NCBI GenBank assembly: GCA_022072165.1
Contig: JAJVIF010000002.1
Coordinates: forward strand, 324,258 to 388,257
Length of the DNA stretch: 64,000 nt
Reading direction: 5' to 3'
Source of the DNA: a bacterium
GTDB taxonomy: Bacteria > JAJVIF01
In this document: one piece after another, positions 1 to 8,821 of the stretch
Position numbering within the stretch: position 1 is the stretch's first letter
How the letters are laid out: every line of letters begins with the position of its first letter
Translations under genes and position numbers: made by a program
The notes under the pieces: model-generated
What the model was told of the DNA's origin: nothing
The model's input: only the letters and a program-made list of their open reading frames with translations
Database searches by the model: none

Positions 1-551
1 AATTCGCGGGTCGAGTCGGCTGGGCACCAACCAACGCTTCCTTCCAGGCGTTTGTCACTGCTATGCGTGGGGAATACGGTGAAGAGCAGACCCGGACCTG
101 GCTGAAGCAGATGGATGCCAACGGGGCGAAGCGTTTTGCCAACAACTCCGCCATTGTCGAAGCGATTGCGGCGGGACAGGTCGATTTCGGCCTCACCAAT
201 CACTACTACCTCCTGCGCTACAAGAAGGCAAACGCCAACTACCCCGTGACTGCCGGTCGCTTCCAGCCCGGAGACCTGGGGAATCTGGTGAATGTCGCTG
301 GCGTGGGCATCATGAGCACCTCAAAGAACCAGGCAGCCGCTGAGACGTTCATCAAGTACCTGCTGACCCCGATGGCCCAGCAGTATGTGACCTCAGACAT
401 CTTCGAGTATCCCGTCACGGCCACGGCGATTCCCCCCAGTGCCCTGCTGCCAACCGAAGAGCTCCTGCAGCTGGCACCGGCAGTCGACCTCGACAGCATG
501 GCGGACCTGGATGGCACGCTGGCACTGCTTCAGGAGGCGGGGCTGCTATAG
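1..551 (+). CDS. Iron(III) ABC transporter substrate-binding protein, C-terminal part (5' cut by window)
   Basis: This is the C-terminal part of a periplasmic iron-binding protein of the FutA/FbpA family, which delivers ferric iron to the permease encoded next. The frame is open from base 3. The residues before the first ATG (base 63), GWAPTNASFQAFVTAMR, are the typical family segment, so ATG 63 is internal and the gene begins outside the window. Further on, AIAAGQVDFGLTNHYYLLRY carries the paired tyrosines that ligate iron in this family. The following segment (GNLVNVAGVGIM, AAETFIKYLLTP, QQYV) is also typical. Permease and ATPase genes follow at once, giving a binding protein-permease-ATPase operon. 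The family call is firm. Iron as substrate is inferred from family and context. Confidence 0.9.
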   Translation, partial: FAGRVGWAPTNASFQAFVTAMRGEYGEEQTRTWLKQMDANGAKRFANNSAIVEAIAAGQVDFGLTNHYYLLRYKKANANYPVTAGRFQPGDLGNLVNVAGVGIMSTSKNQAAAETFIKYLLTPMAQQYVTSDIFEYPVTATAIPPSALLPTEELLQLAPAVDLDSMADLDGTLALLQEAGLL

Positions 552-574
552 CCACCAGCGCGATTCCGGTCACG

Positions 575-2164
575 ATGCAGCAATCCCGCAGGGCCGGCAC
601 CACAGCGCCGGTCCTGCTGCTGTCTGGCGCGATCCTGCTGATCCTCCTGCTGGTGCTGCCGCTTTGCTTTTTGTTCGTGCAGGCAGTGCAGGCGGACCCG
701 CAGCAACTCCGTGACTGGGTGCTCCGCCCGCGAACCCTGCGGCTGCTCGGCAATACGCTGTTACTCAGCGCTGGTGTCGGAGTTCTCACCACGCTGATGG
801 CCGCGCCGCTAGCCTGGCTGACAACTCACGCGGACCTGCCGGGACGTCGCTGGTGGACTCTCGCCGGAGTTTTGCCCCTCGCGATCCCTGGGTACCTGAT
901 GGCGTACACCCTGTTGGGACTGGGAGGCTACACGGGTCTGATCGCCGAATTGACACCCTTTGATCAGGTCCAGCGTCTGGCGGGCTACCCCGGAGCGCTT
1001 CTGGCGCTTTCCCTCGCGAATTTTCCCTATCTCTATCTGCCACTCCGCACCGGTCTGCTGCGGCTGGACCCCGCACTGGAAGAGACCGCCCGTTCCCTGG
1101 GGGCAACTCCTGCAGAAGTATTTGGGCGCATTACGCTTCCGCAGCTGGTCCCCGCCTATGCGGGAGGACTTTTACTGGTGCTGCTGCATGTGATCGGCGA
1201 CTTCGGGGTCGTGAGTCTGATGCGGTACGAGACCCTCTCGTATTCGCTCTACGCCTCGCTCTTCAGCCGCGGGTATGCCGCAGTAATGGGGTTGCTGCTG
1301 GTGGCCCTCGCCTGTCTGTTGCTGCTCGCGGATGCCCGTCTCATTGCGGTCCTGCGGCTGGATCGAACAGGATCCGGCGCGGGGCGACTCCGTCAGCCGG
1401 TGCCGCTGGGGCGACTCCGCTTCCCCGCACTCTGCTGGTTGGGGATCATCTCGCTGCTGAGCCTGGGGCTGCCGTTGTTGTCGCTGGCGTTTTGGAGCCT
1501 CAAAGCCTCCTGGTGGTCGTTGCTGGTGGATCTGTTCCGCGCATTGGGAGCTTCGTTGTCCGGCAGTCTGCCGGCGGCACTGCTGACACCACTCCTCGCG
1601 CTCCTCCTCGCCTGGCTGGCGCGACGCCATCCATCGGGGGCCAGTCGCTGGCTCGAGCGCGGGGCGTTCCTCGGCTATGCCACTCCGCCGCTGGCCTTCG
1701 CGCTGGGGTGGGCCATTCTGGCGCTCCGTGTCCCAGCCCTGGGGCTTTATCAGTCGCTCCCTCTGCTGGTACTTGCCTACAGCCTCCACTTTCTGGCTGA
1801 GGCGATCGGCCCCTTGCGGACCAGTCTGCAGTTGGCGAGTCCCCGCCTTGAGGAAGCCTCGCGGGCCCTGGGCTGGGGTCCAGTCCCGACCTTTCGCCGT
1901 GTGACCCTGCCGCTGCTCAGCGGCGGACTCATCGCCAGCGCTGCGCTGGTCTTTTTATCGTGCATGAAGGAACTCCCGCTCACGATGGTGCTGGCACCGT
2001 TGGGACATCACACGCTGGCGTATAACCTGTACGATCGGACCTCCGAGGCGGACTTCGCTGCCGGAGCGCCCTATGCGCTGGCGATACTGCTCTTCGCCGC
2101 CGCGTTCGTGGGGCTGCTGCTGCAGCAGGAGCGAGCCTCCACCACAGCTCCCAAGTCCAGCTAG
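575..2164 (+). CDS. Iron(III) ABC transporter permease (FbpB-like, duplicated)
   Basis: The 529-residue inner-membrane protein is a fused double permease of the FbpB/SfuB type, which forms the translocation channel for iron. It is almost wholly hydrophobic, with a first membrane segment at about residues 13-36. Two EAA loops that contact the ATPase are visible, one near residues 168-191 (LEETARSLGATPAEVF, then LPQL) and one near 424-447 (LEEASRALGWGPVPTF, then LPLL). The spacing shows two homologous halves in one chain, and the length is normal for the family. It starts 23 bases after the binding-protein gene. No clear Shine-Dalgarno site precedes ATG 575, so translation may depend on coupling. 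The ATPase gene follows after 18 bases. Confidence 0.93.
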   Translation: MQQSRRAGTTAPVLLLSGAILLILLLVLPLCFLFVQAVQADPQQLRDWVLRPRTLRLLGNTLLLSAGVGVLTTLMAAPLAWLTTHADLPGRRWWTLAGVLPLAIPGYLMAYTLLGLGGYTGLIAELTPFDQVQRLAGYPGALLALSLANFPYLYLPLRTGLLRLDPALEETARSLGATPAEVFGRITLPQLVPAYAGGLLLVLLHVIGDFGVVSLMRYETLSYSLYASLFSRGYAAVMGLLLVALACLLLLADARLIAVLRLDRTGSGAGRLRQPVPLGRLRFPALCWLGIISLLSLGLPLLSLAFWSLKASWWSLLVDLFRALGASLSGSLPAALLTPLLALLLAWLARRHPSGASRWLERGAFLGYATPPLAFALGWAILALRVPALGLYQSLPLLVLAYSLHFLAEAIGPLRTSLQLASPRLEEASRALGWGPVPTFRRVTLPLLSGGLIASAALVFLSCMKELPLTMVLAPLGHHTLAYNLYDRTSEADFAAGAPYALAILLFAAAFVGLLLQQERASTTAPKSS

Positions 2165-2182
2165 TCCCCGCCAGGAGCGACA

Positions 2183-3223
2183 GTGCCCCCCCTCCTCGAA
2201 GCCAGCAACCTGGTGAAGCGGTTTCCTGGCGCGACCGACGCCGCGGTTGATGATGTCAGCCTGCGGGCGGAGACGGGGGAAATCGGGGTCCTCGTAGGGC
2301 CCTCCGGCTGCGGCAAGACCACGACGCTGCGACTGATCGCGGGCTTCGAGCATCCCGATGCCGGCAGTGTGAGATGTGATGGGAAGCTTCTGGATGGAGC
2401 CGGAGTCCATCTGCCGCCGGAGCAGCGGGGCATTGGGATCGTCTTTCAGGACTATGCCCTCTTTCCGCATCTGGATGTCCTTGGGAATGTGGCCTTCGGA
2501 TTACGGCACGGATCCCGTCAGGAACGGGAGCAACGCGCCTTCGATGCGCTGCAGCAGGTGGGACTCGGCGATGTCGCCCGACGTCGCCCCCATGATCTTT
2601 CCGGCGGACAGCAACAGCGAGTCGCCCTCGCCCGGGCTCTGGCTCCGGCCCCCCGAGTCCTGCTCATGGATGAGCCCTACTCCAATCTCGACACCGGCCT
2701 GCGTCAGCAGCTCCGGAGCCAACTCCGGCAGCTTGTGCAGGAGCGGGGGCTCGCGATTCTGCTTGTCACCCACGATCAGGAAGAAGCCCTGAGTCTCGCC
2801 GACTGGCTGGCGGTCATGGACCAGGGACGCATCCTGCAGATGGGGTCACCCCGGGAGGTCTACACCACCGCCGCGTCCCGCTTTGTCGCCCAGTTTCTGG
2901 GGGGAACCAATCTGCTGGAGGTCACCGCTGCAGGCACGGCGGCCGAGTCGGTGCTGGGGCCCCTCGCTCTGGCTAACCCCGCCACTGGTCGCTGCTGGGT
3001 CTCGGTTCGTCCGGAAGCCCTACGGCTAATGAGTCCGACAGGCTGCGTCGGGGAAGCCGTAGGGCAGGTACTGGACTCCACGTATCTCGGGTCGCATCAG
3101 TTGCTGGAAGTCCAGGTAGGTGAAACTCGGATCCTTGTCCGGCAGGAGTCCGCGGAAGTCTGGGCTCCGGGTGCGAGAGTCGCTATCGCTGCCCGGGGGG
3201 CCTGCACGGTGCTGCCGGATTAA
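2183..3223 (+). CDS. Iron(III) ABC transporter ATP-binding protein (FbpC-like)
   Basis: The 346-residue ATPase drives the importer encoded upstream. Walker A is GPSGCGKT (residues 39-46), the Q-loop lies at about residue 89, the signature is LSGGQQQR (139-146), Walker B ends at D163-E164, and the switch histidine is in VTHDQEEA. A C-terminal TOBE-like domain of about 110 residues (GGTNLLEVTAAG to the end) marks the FbpC/PotA class rather than a simple ATPase. The start is GTG 2183 with AGGAG at 2173-2177, five bases away. It is the last gene of the three-gene iron operon. Substrate assignment rests on the neighbouring binding protein. Confidence 0.93.
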   Translation: MPPLLEASNLVKRFPGATDAAVDDVSLRAETGEIGVLVGPSGCGKTTTLRLIAGFEHPDAGSVRCDGKLLDGAGVHLPPEQRGIGIVFQDYALFPHLDVLGNVAFGLRHGSRQEREQRAFDALQQVGLGDVARRRPHDLSGGQQQRVALARALAPAPRVLLMDEPYSNLDTGLRQQLRSQLRQLVQERGLAILLVTHDQEEALSLADWLAVMDQGRILQMGSPREVYTTAASRFVAQFLGGTNLLEVTAAGTAAESVLGPLALANPATGRCWVSVRPEALRLMSPTGCVGEAVGQVLDSTYLGSHQLLEVQVGETRILVRQESAEVWAPGARVAIAARGACTVLPD

Positions 3224-3316
3224 CGATTGGGGCAATTGTTACGCCGTCGTTGACGCCTGTTACATTGCTGCAATCTGTTCGTAATCACCGTTCGGTATCT
3301 CTGATGGCGTTGTGGG

Positions 3317-3335
3317 TCTGTGCCGGTGGCACAGA
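3317..3335 (+). promoter_or_regulatory. 8-bp hairpin just before the prepilin ribosome-binding site
   Basis: TCTGTGCC and GGCACAGA form a perfect stem around a 3-base GGT loop. It lies between the iron operon and the prepilin gene, 18 bases before its AGGAG site. No T-run follows, so a regulatory or RNA-processing hairpin is more likely than a terminator. A loose TTGACG lies upstream at 3250-3255 without a convincing -10. Confidence 0.4.
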
Positions 3336-3368
3336 TCAGTGCCTGCCTGTCACAGGAGACCGTGCCCC

Positions 3369-4484
3369 ATGCCCGGACGCCCCCGGCCCGCCTTCACCCT
3401 GATCGAACTGCTGGTCGTGATCACCATCATCGGCATCCTCGCTGCCATCGCCCTCCCGAACTATATCCGGGCGAAGGACAAGGCGAAGGAAGTACAAACC
3501 AAGAGTGCCATCAAGTCGCTCCAGGTCGCCATCGAGCGCTACCAGGTCGATCAGGAGGAGTACCCCCTGTGGCTGCTGGGGGGCGATGTCGAGGGCTGGC
3601 GCTACTGGCATCAGCGCTTCGATGAAGCGACTCCGGTACGAGGTGTGCCCCAGAACGCCTGGGTCGATGATCCGCTGATCGTGGGGGGGTACATCGACTC
3701 CTATCCGGTTAATCCCTTTGTCGACAGTGGCTATGCCCTCATCGCTCAGACGGGGCGTCCCACCGGACCGGGCGGCGACTACCAGGCCGGTGATGGGGAT
3801 CCCCGCTTCGGCTTTCGGGGAACTACCATCGGGAATGGTGTCGAGTACCCGATGGTCTTCAGGAATTGGGACAGCAATCCGGCGCAGGGGATTGAAACCG
3901 AGCGGACCGTCCTCACGGTGACCAACAACAATCCGGGGAGCAAGGGCTTCGGGGTCCCGACCGATGATCCCCGGGGGATGCACTACGCCATGGGGGGCCG
4001 CAAGGGTCGCAGCGGCGACAAGAGCGAGACCCTCACCACCCACTGGCCGGGGAACTTCTTCTATCGCGGCTTCTCCGACCGGCCCTACCAGAACAAGGGC
4101 TGGGAGCGCCTCTATCCGACTACGTTTGCAGGCATGGAAGTGAACCGGTACATGCTTGGCGGCTACGGGGCCTACACCTCCCTGGGCGAAGATGTGATGC
4201 GCCTCGCGACCAAAGACGACAACGGCAACCAGATGTACTACCGCTCCCCGCCCCCCTGGAGCCCCTCGGATCGGGCATTGCGCCTCAACTACGATGTTGA
4301 TCCCTCGGAATGGAAAGGGGGCCTGCCCGAGATGGCGGGCGGGGGGAGCCAGACCGAAGGGCCGATGTTCCCCTACGACCGGGATCCGGGGTTCCCCAAT
4401 CAGTTCATCTATGGCGCGCCTGATGGCCACGAGGATGGCGTCATCATCGTGCTCACACCTGGCGAGGACGTGAAGGGGTACTAA
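3369..4484 (+). CDS. Type IV prepilin-like protein (N-methylation domain, DUF1559/PulG-type)
   Basis: The protein is a pseudopilin-like protein, processed and exported through a type IV pilus or type II secretion-like machine. After a short basic leader (MPGRPRPA) comes FTLIELLVV, the class III signal with F+1 and E+5, followed by a hydrophobic helix ending AAIALPNYI. The residue before the predicted cut is Ala rather than the usual Gly. The large, polar C-terminal part (about 330 residues) is far longer than in a major pilin and resembles the big pseudopilins of Planctomycetota or Armatimonadota. I chose ATG 3369 (371 residues) because AGGAG lies at 3354-3358 and the leader then has normal length. 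An upstream in-frame GTG at 3312 would add 19 atypical residues. Confidence 0.88.
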   Translation: MPGRPRPAFTLIELLVVITIIGILAAIALPNYIRAKDKAKEVQTKSAIKSLQVAIERYQVDQEEYPLWLLGGDVEGWRYWHQRFDEATPVRGVPQNAWVDDPLIVGGYIDSYPVNPFVDSGYALIAQTGRPTGPGGDYQAGDGDPRFGFRGTTIGNGVEYPMVFRNWDSNPAQGIETERTVLTVTNNNPGSKGFGVPTDDPRGMHYAMGGRKGRSGDKSETLTTHWPGNFFYRGFSDRPYQNKGWERLYPTTFAGMEVNRYMLGGYGAYTSLGEDVMRLATKDDNGNQMYYRSPPPWSPSDRALRLNYDVDPSEWKGGLPEMAGGGSQTEGPMFPYDRDPGFPNQFIYGAPDGHEDGVIIVLTPGEDVKGY

Positions 4485-4530
4485 GCTGGTTCAGCCGGGG
4501 TCAGCGGGTCCGCTTCCGAGCGCTCCCCTG

Positions 4531-4563
4531 TACAATCCTGCTGTTCGCACGTTACGCAAGGAG
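4531..4563 (+). promoter_or_regulatory. -10 box and ribosome-binding site of the RmlC-like gene
   Basis: TACAAT at 4531-4536 is a strong -10 match without an obvious -35. AAGGAG at 4558-4563 lies six bases before ATG 4570. The implied 5' leader is about 27 bases. Confidence 0.5.
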
Positions 4564-4569
4564 CCCGGC

Positions 4570-5082
4570 ATGTCCACCACCATTTCCCAGACCAAGCAGG
4601 CCGACCAGACCAAGGGCAAGGTCATCATCGATGGCTCCATGTGGCGGCCCCTGAAGCAGATCCCCGATGAGCGCGGACGCCTCATGGAGATCATGCGTCG
4701 CGACTGGGAGGGCTTCTTCACGGAGTTCGGCCAGTGCTACCTGACCACAGGCTACCCCGGCGTGGTGAAAGCCTGGCACTACCACCGGCATCAGGATGAC
4801 CACTTCTGTGTGGTCCACGGCATGATGAAAGTGGTGCTCTATGACGACCGGGAAGGATCGCCCACCCGGGGCGTCATCAATGAGTGGATCATGGGTCCCC
4901 TGAATCCGGGGGTCCTCAAGATTCCCCGCCTCGTCTTCCACGGTTTCAAGACCGTCAGCGAGCACGAAGCCCTGCTGATCAACCTGCCGACCAACACCTA
5001 CAACTACGCTGACCCCGACGAGTACCGGACCCACCCCCACACCGGCGAAGTCCCCTACGACTGGTCGCGCAAAGACGGGTAA
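4570..5082 (+). CDS. RmlC-like cupin (dTDP-4-dehydrorhamnose 3,5-epimerase family)
   Basis: The 170-residue cupin resembles the RmlC family, which epimerises dTDP-4-keto-6-deoxyglucose for surface sugars. Family marks are the early DERG segment, the GVVKAW strand leading to the active-site His region, the GSPTRG turn, and the C-terminal pattern NYADPDEYR ending in PYDW. In true RmlC the His region is GLHYQ followed by GKLVR. Here it reads WHYHRHQDDHFCVVHG, so the catalytic Lys position is altered and the His-rich stretch could bind a metal. It may therefore be a related isomerase or a metal cupin. No other dTDP-rhamnose gene sits beside it, although a Wzz-like gene lies 2.2 kb downstream. Confidence 0.72.
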   Translation: MSTTISQTKQADQTKGKVIIDGSMWRPLKQIPDERGRLMEIMRRDWEGFFTEFGQCYLTTGYPGVVKAWHYHRHQDDHFCVVHGMMKVVLYDDREGSPTRGVINEWIMGPLNPGVLKIPRLVFHGFKTVSEHEALLINLPTNTYNYADPDEYRTHPHTGEVPYDWSRKDG

Positions 5083-5247
5083 CCCCGCTCCTGACGCTGA
5101 CGTTTCGCCCCCTGAAATGGCGGGGGGGCGTGGTATCCTCCGTGGCAGGCGTGCCGGACTCCCGCGTTTGCCGCAGGCTCCTGCCAGAGTCGCATGCGGG
5201 ATCACATACTGCCTGTCCATCAGTAGTGCAGGGAAGGACCACCACCG

Positions 5248-6195
5248 ATGAGTGACAACCGCTTCACCTGGGTGAACGGACGGATGATGCCCAAGGACCA
5301 GGCGGCGATCTCGCCGTTTGATCACGGTTTTCTTTATGGTGATGGCTGCTTCGAGGGGATCCGGATCTACAACCACCGGATTTTCAAATTCGACGAGCAC
5401 ATCGACCGGCTCTATGACTCCGCGAAGGTCATGCTCATCGACATTGACTCCCGCATTTCCCGGGCGGACCTCGAGACCGCGATTTTCGAAAGCATCCACG
5501 CGAATGAGATCTACGACCGGGGCTACATCCGCCTGGTCGCGACCCGCGGAGCGGGCGACCTCGGTATCAATCCCCGTAAATGCACCGAACCCCCGACCGT
5601 GGTGATCATCGTCGACACCCTGAGCATCTATCCCCAGGAAGACTACGACAAGGGGATTCGGGTCATCATCTGCTCGACCCGCAAACTGAGCCGCAATGGC
5701 TACAAGGCCCGGGTGAAGAGCCTCAACTACCTGAACAACATCTACGGCATCATCGAGGCAAACCGGGTCGGCGCCAAAGAAGGGATCATGCTCACCGACG
5801 AGGGCTATGTCGCCGAAGCCACGGTGGACAATGTCTTCATCCTTCGCAAAGGGGTGCTGAAGACCCCGCCCTGCGTGGTCGGTGCCCTCGATGGCATCAC
5901 CCGCCAGACTGTCATCGAACTGGCACGGCAGCACGGCGTGGATGTGCGCGAAGAAATGATGACGCCCTACGATCTTTACACCGCCGATGAGATGTTTCTC
6001 ACCGGCACCGGGGCCGAACTGATCCCGGTGACGATGGTCGACGATGTCACCATCGGTCACGGCCGTCCAGGAGCCAAAACCCAGGAAATCCTCGGCTGGT
6101 TCCGGGAATACGCCAACGCCAACGGTCGGGACATCCCCTCCAAAGAGGCGCTGCAGAACGGCACCATGATGTCCGCGACGGCGCAGCGGACGTAA
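5248..6195 (+). CDS. ilvE: Branched-chain amino acid aminotransferase (class IV, IlvE-like)
   Basis: This PLP enzyme transfers the amino group between glutamate and the keto acids of leucine, isoleucine and valine in the cytoplasm. The fold-type IV pattern is clear: FDHGFLYGDGCFEGIR near residues 24-39, the PLP lysine K157 in VKSLNYLNN, then EGIMLTDEGYVAEATVDNVF, and TGTGAELIPV near the C-terminus. The 315 residues are a little longer than the E. coli enzyme (309). ATG 5248 has AAGGA at 5234-5238. The gene stands alone, so a D-amino-acid aminotransferase or 4-amino-4-deoxychorismate lyase of the same fold is possible, but the sequence looks most like IlvE. Confidence 0.85.
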   Translation: MSDNRFTWVNGRMMPKDQAAISPFDHGFLYGDGCFEGIRIYNHRIFKFDEHIDRLYDSAKVMLIDIDSRISRADLETAIFESIHANEIYDRGYIRLVATRGAGDLGINPRKCTEPPTVVIIVDTLSIYPQEDYDKGIRVIICSTRKLSRNGYKARVKSLNYLNNIYGIIEANRVGAKEGIMLTDEGYVAEATVDNVFILRKGVLKTPPCVVGALDGITRQTVIELARQHGVDVREEMMTPYDLYTADEMFLTGTGAELIPVTMVDDVTIGHGRPGAKTQEILGWFREYANANGRDIPSKEALQNGTMMSATAQRT

Positions 6196-6375
6196 ACGAC
6201 TGACCCACACCCGCCCCCGGACTCCCGGGAGCATTGACGGAGCACCCGTGCGGGGGCCGCTCCGATGAAGCAGGGCCGGATCGCCCCGCTTCGTGACACG
6301 AGCAGGTCCAGGCTGGACAAATACGGACTTGACAACCACGGACCTGCGCCAGGGGTCCGTCCGGAGGTAGCTGCC

Positions 6376-7350
6376 ATGTGGGAAAAGTTCACGCCCGGAG
6401 CCCTCGACATCATCCGGACCGCCACCCGCGAAGCCCGCCTTTCCGGCCAGCCCGCCGTCGATACCAGCCATCTTCTCTTTTCCATGATGCGCCAGAAGGG
6501 CGATGCGGTCCGGGCCGCCCAGGTGCTGCGGGACTTTGATCTCCGCCCCGAAGAGGTCTACTCAGAGCTCATCGCCGCCCATCTGCAGTCACCGACTGAT
6601 GGCAAACTGCCACTCGCGCCCGAAGCAGAAAGTGTCCTGCGTAACGCGCTGCAGACCGCCAAAGAAGAACAGTTCCCCCGCATCGGTGGCGACCAGCTTC
6701 TGCTGGGACTGCTGCGGACTCCCGAAGCGGTCGCGACCCGCTATCTCTCGACCCGGGGTATCACCCCCGAGACCGCCCAGCTCAAGCTGATCGAACTGGC
6801 CCTTCTGGAAGACATCGATTTCCATCTGGGGCAAACCCGGGATCAGTACACCCCGCTGGCGCGTCGCGCCACCCGGTCCCTGCGTCGTAGCATTCTGCAG
6901 GGGGTGAAGCAGGCGCTGGAATCAAAAGCCGGTGTCATGCTGCCATCCCATGTCCTCTCTGGGGCCCTGTTAGGGGATAACGAACTCACTGCGCAGTTGC
7001 GGACTCTCGATTTCCCCAATGAAATCCTGTATCGCAATCTCACCATCAACCCACCGGAAGATTGCACACCTGCCGCCCCCTCCCCGGCGACGCTTCCCCC
7101 AGCGCCAGCACTGATCGCTCTCATCCAGGAGATGGAACAGGAAGCCCAGAGCCTCGGCGATCCACAGTTGTCCACCATCCATCTGCTCCTGGCGATTCTC
7201 CACCGATCAAAAGACCCGCTGCACGATGCCATGATGGCGCTGAGTCAGTCTGGGGATGTCAACATGCACAGCATGGGGTATCTCCAGAGCCTGTGCTACG
7301 ACCGGATCCGGGAACGGATCATTGAGCAGCGGAGTAGTCGCGCCGAATAG
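6376..7350 (+). CDS. Clp N-domain protein without ATPase (ClpC-like adaptor-type)
   Basis: This 324-residue protein opens MWEKFTPGALDII, closely matching the [13 protein letters not shown] start of ClpC encoded at 13276, and continues with DTSHLLFSMM, the Clp_N signature. A second half-repeat follows (IGGDQLLLGLL, residues about 100-140). A more divergent repeat pair with LSTIHLLLAILHRS lies near the C-terminus. There is no Walker motif, so it cannot unfold proteins. It may bind substrates or adaptors, or modulate ClpC. ATG 6376 is preferred over 6265 because GGAGG lies at 6363-6367 and the domain begins exactly there. Its 3' end overlaps the convergent Wzz-like gene by 32 bases. Confidence 0.82.
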   Translation: MWEKFTPGALDIIRTATREARLSGQPAVDTSHLLFSMMRQKGDAVRAAQVLRDFDLRPEEVYSELIAAHLQSPTDGKLPLAPEAESVLRNALQTAKEEQFPRIGGDQLLLGLLRTPEAVATRYLSTRGITPETAQLKLIELALLEDIDFHLGQTRDQYTPLARRATRSLRRSILQGVKQALESKAGVMLPSHVLSGALLGDNELTAQLRTLDFPNEILYRNLTINPPEDCTPAAPSPATLPPAPALIALIQEMEQEAQSLGDPQLSTIHLLLAILHRSKDPLHDAMMALSQSGDVNMHSMGYLQSLCYDRIRERIIEQRSSRAE

Positions 7351-8800
7351 CACCCGTGGGGACTTCGGGGGCCAGGAGGCGATCACGGAAGGCGAGCCAG
7401 CCTCCCGCCGCCAGTGTCCCCAGGAAGTACAGCGCCAGTCCGAGCACCACCAGATTAGGCTCGGTCGGTTTGCCTGACGCCAGGGCATCCTCGAACGGAA
7501 TCAATGACTGTTCCTTCTTCGCGACCATGCTGCGCGCCATATCCTCCAGGTCTCGCATCCGCCCCAAGAGCGCGCTGTTGATGCGCCGTTGCCGTAGCAG
7601 CGTCAGCAAATCCAGTTCCCACCGGGGATAGTTCCCAAGCGTGGCTTCCAGCGCTGCCGCTGCTTCCGCATAGACTTCACTCCGTGCGTGTGCAGCCACT
7701 GATTCAAGCAGATACTTCCCCGCCTCGACCTGGTTGTTCTGCACCAATAAATCGACAATCGCCTGCCGGACCTGTCGGATTTCTTCCGACCGCCCCGCCA
7801 CCGCCGGATGCGCCTCGGTGTAGCGCAGCAGGTCCCGCTCCTGGGCCATGTACAACGTCGCCAGGTCTTCCCGCAGCCGTGAGAGCGTGGGATCGCGATA
7901 GATGAGATCGCTCGCCGCCGGACGATCCAGCGCCGGATCGGCCCCCAGGTCCATCAACGACAACTGTCGGCGCATCTCCAGGGCGGCATCGGCCCGGTCG
8001 ACCAGGAGCGCGACGTAGGTGTCCGCCGCCTGCGCGAGGGCCTCCTGACGCGCCTGGCGTTCCCGGAGTCCCAGCAGTTCGGTGTACTTCGCCGGCAGGT
8101 ACTTCGTTGGCGCGATGAGGGATTCCTCGGCCTGATACGCCGCGATGCGCGCATCAAGCTGCGCCAACTCCTGCTCCAGGTCCTGCACCCGACTGGTTAG
8201 CCGCCCGAGGGTCACCGTGTCTTTCTCATCCAGCATGGCATCTACCGACTCCCGCAACAGGTCGCGGTAAGCCAGCGCCATACGCTCAGCGACCCTGGGA
8301 TCGGAAGCCGTGAAGGCGATGGTGAGGAGTTGTGAGTCCTCATCGACATCCACTTTCAGGTCCTCCATGACCCTGGCGGCCAGGAGGTCCGGCGGCTCGG
8401 CTGCTACCCCCAGTGCCTCAGCAGCACTGGCGCGTGCGACTGCTTCCAGCTGCGTGGAGCGCGAGTACAAAAACGGACGAAAGTCGTAGGCATCGAAGGC
8501 GAGCTGGTCGAGGAGAAAGTAGAACGTGGTTTCCCGCCAGAGGCTCAGCGATGCTCCCTGGCCGCCAGCCAGTTCCTTCGCCAGTTCGTTCCAGTCGTCG
8601 CTCCCCGCCTTCGCTTCCCAGGTCGGGAGCTTGCTGGTCTTGAACCCCGCCCAGGGGAGTCGATCTTTTTTGATGAGGAGCGTAGTGGTGGCGGTGTACC
8701 GCTTTGGCGCGACGAGAGCAACCATCACCAACGACGCCGCCAGCACCAGCCACCAGCGGAGGAGCGCAGGCCACCAGGAGTGGGTTGTCAGGGCAGTCAC
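7319..8800 (-). CDS. Wzz/GNVR-type chain-length determinant-like membrane protein
   Basis: The protein of about 493 residues has the layout of polysaccharide co-polymerases: an N-terminal membrane helix (WWLVLAASLVMVALVAP), a PKRYTATTTLLIKKD strand typical of Wzz domains, a long helical periplasmic middle with coiled coil (TSRVQDLEQELAQLDARI), and a second helix near the C-terminus (NLVVLGLALYFLGTLAAGGWLAF). No tyrosine-kinase domain follows. Such proteins set the length of O-antigen or exopolysaccharide chains. Two GTG codons (8803, 8800) are possible. A TATCCT box at 8813-8808 ends 7 bases before 8800, fitting a leaderless start there. It sits 18-21 bases after the YkgJ-type gene on the same strand. 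Confidence 0.78.
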   Translation of the reverse strand: MTALTTHSWWPALLRWWLVLAASLVMVALVAPKRYTATTTLLIKKDRLPWAGFKTSKLPTWEAKAGSDDWNELAKELAGGQGASLSLWRETTFYFLLDQLAFDAYDFRPFLYSRSTQLEAVARASAAEALGVAAEPPDLLAARVMEDLKVDVDEDSQLLTIAFTASDPRVAERMALAYRDLLRESVDAMLDEKDTVTLGRLTSRVQDLEQELAQLDARIAAYQAEESLIAPTKYLPAKYTELLGLRERQARQEALAQAADTYVALLVDRADAALEMRRQLSLMDLGADPALDRPAASDLIYRDPTLSRLREDLATLYMAQERDLLRYTEAHPAVAGRSEEIRQVRQAIVDLLVQNNQVEAGKYLLESVAAHARSEVYAEAAAALEATLGNYPRWELDLLTLLRQRRINSALLGRMRDLEDMARSMVAKKEQSLIPFEDALASGKPTEPNLVVLGLALYFLGTLAAGGWLAFRDRLLAPEVPTGAIRRDYSAAQ

Positions 8801-8821
8801 CACCCGGAGGATAGCAAGCCG

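Noticed and set aside
1172-1789. Gln/Arg-rich 205-residue open frame, minus strand
   Set aside because: Shadow of the permease gene; composition reflects reverse reading of Leu codons.
4552-6471. 639-residue open frame on the minus strand
   Set aside because: It lies opposite the RmlC-like and ilvE genes, has Asp/His/Gly-rich shadow composition and shows no domain. It is the antisense of high-GC coding DNA.
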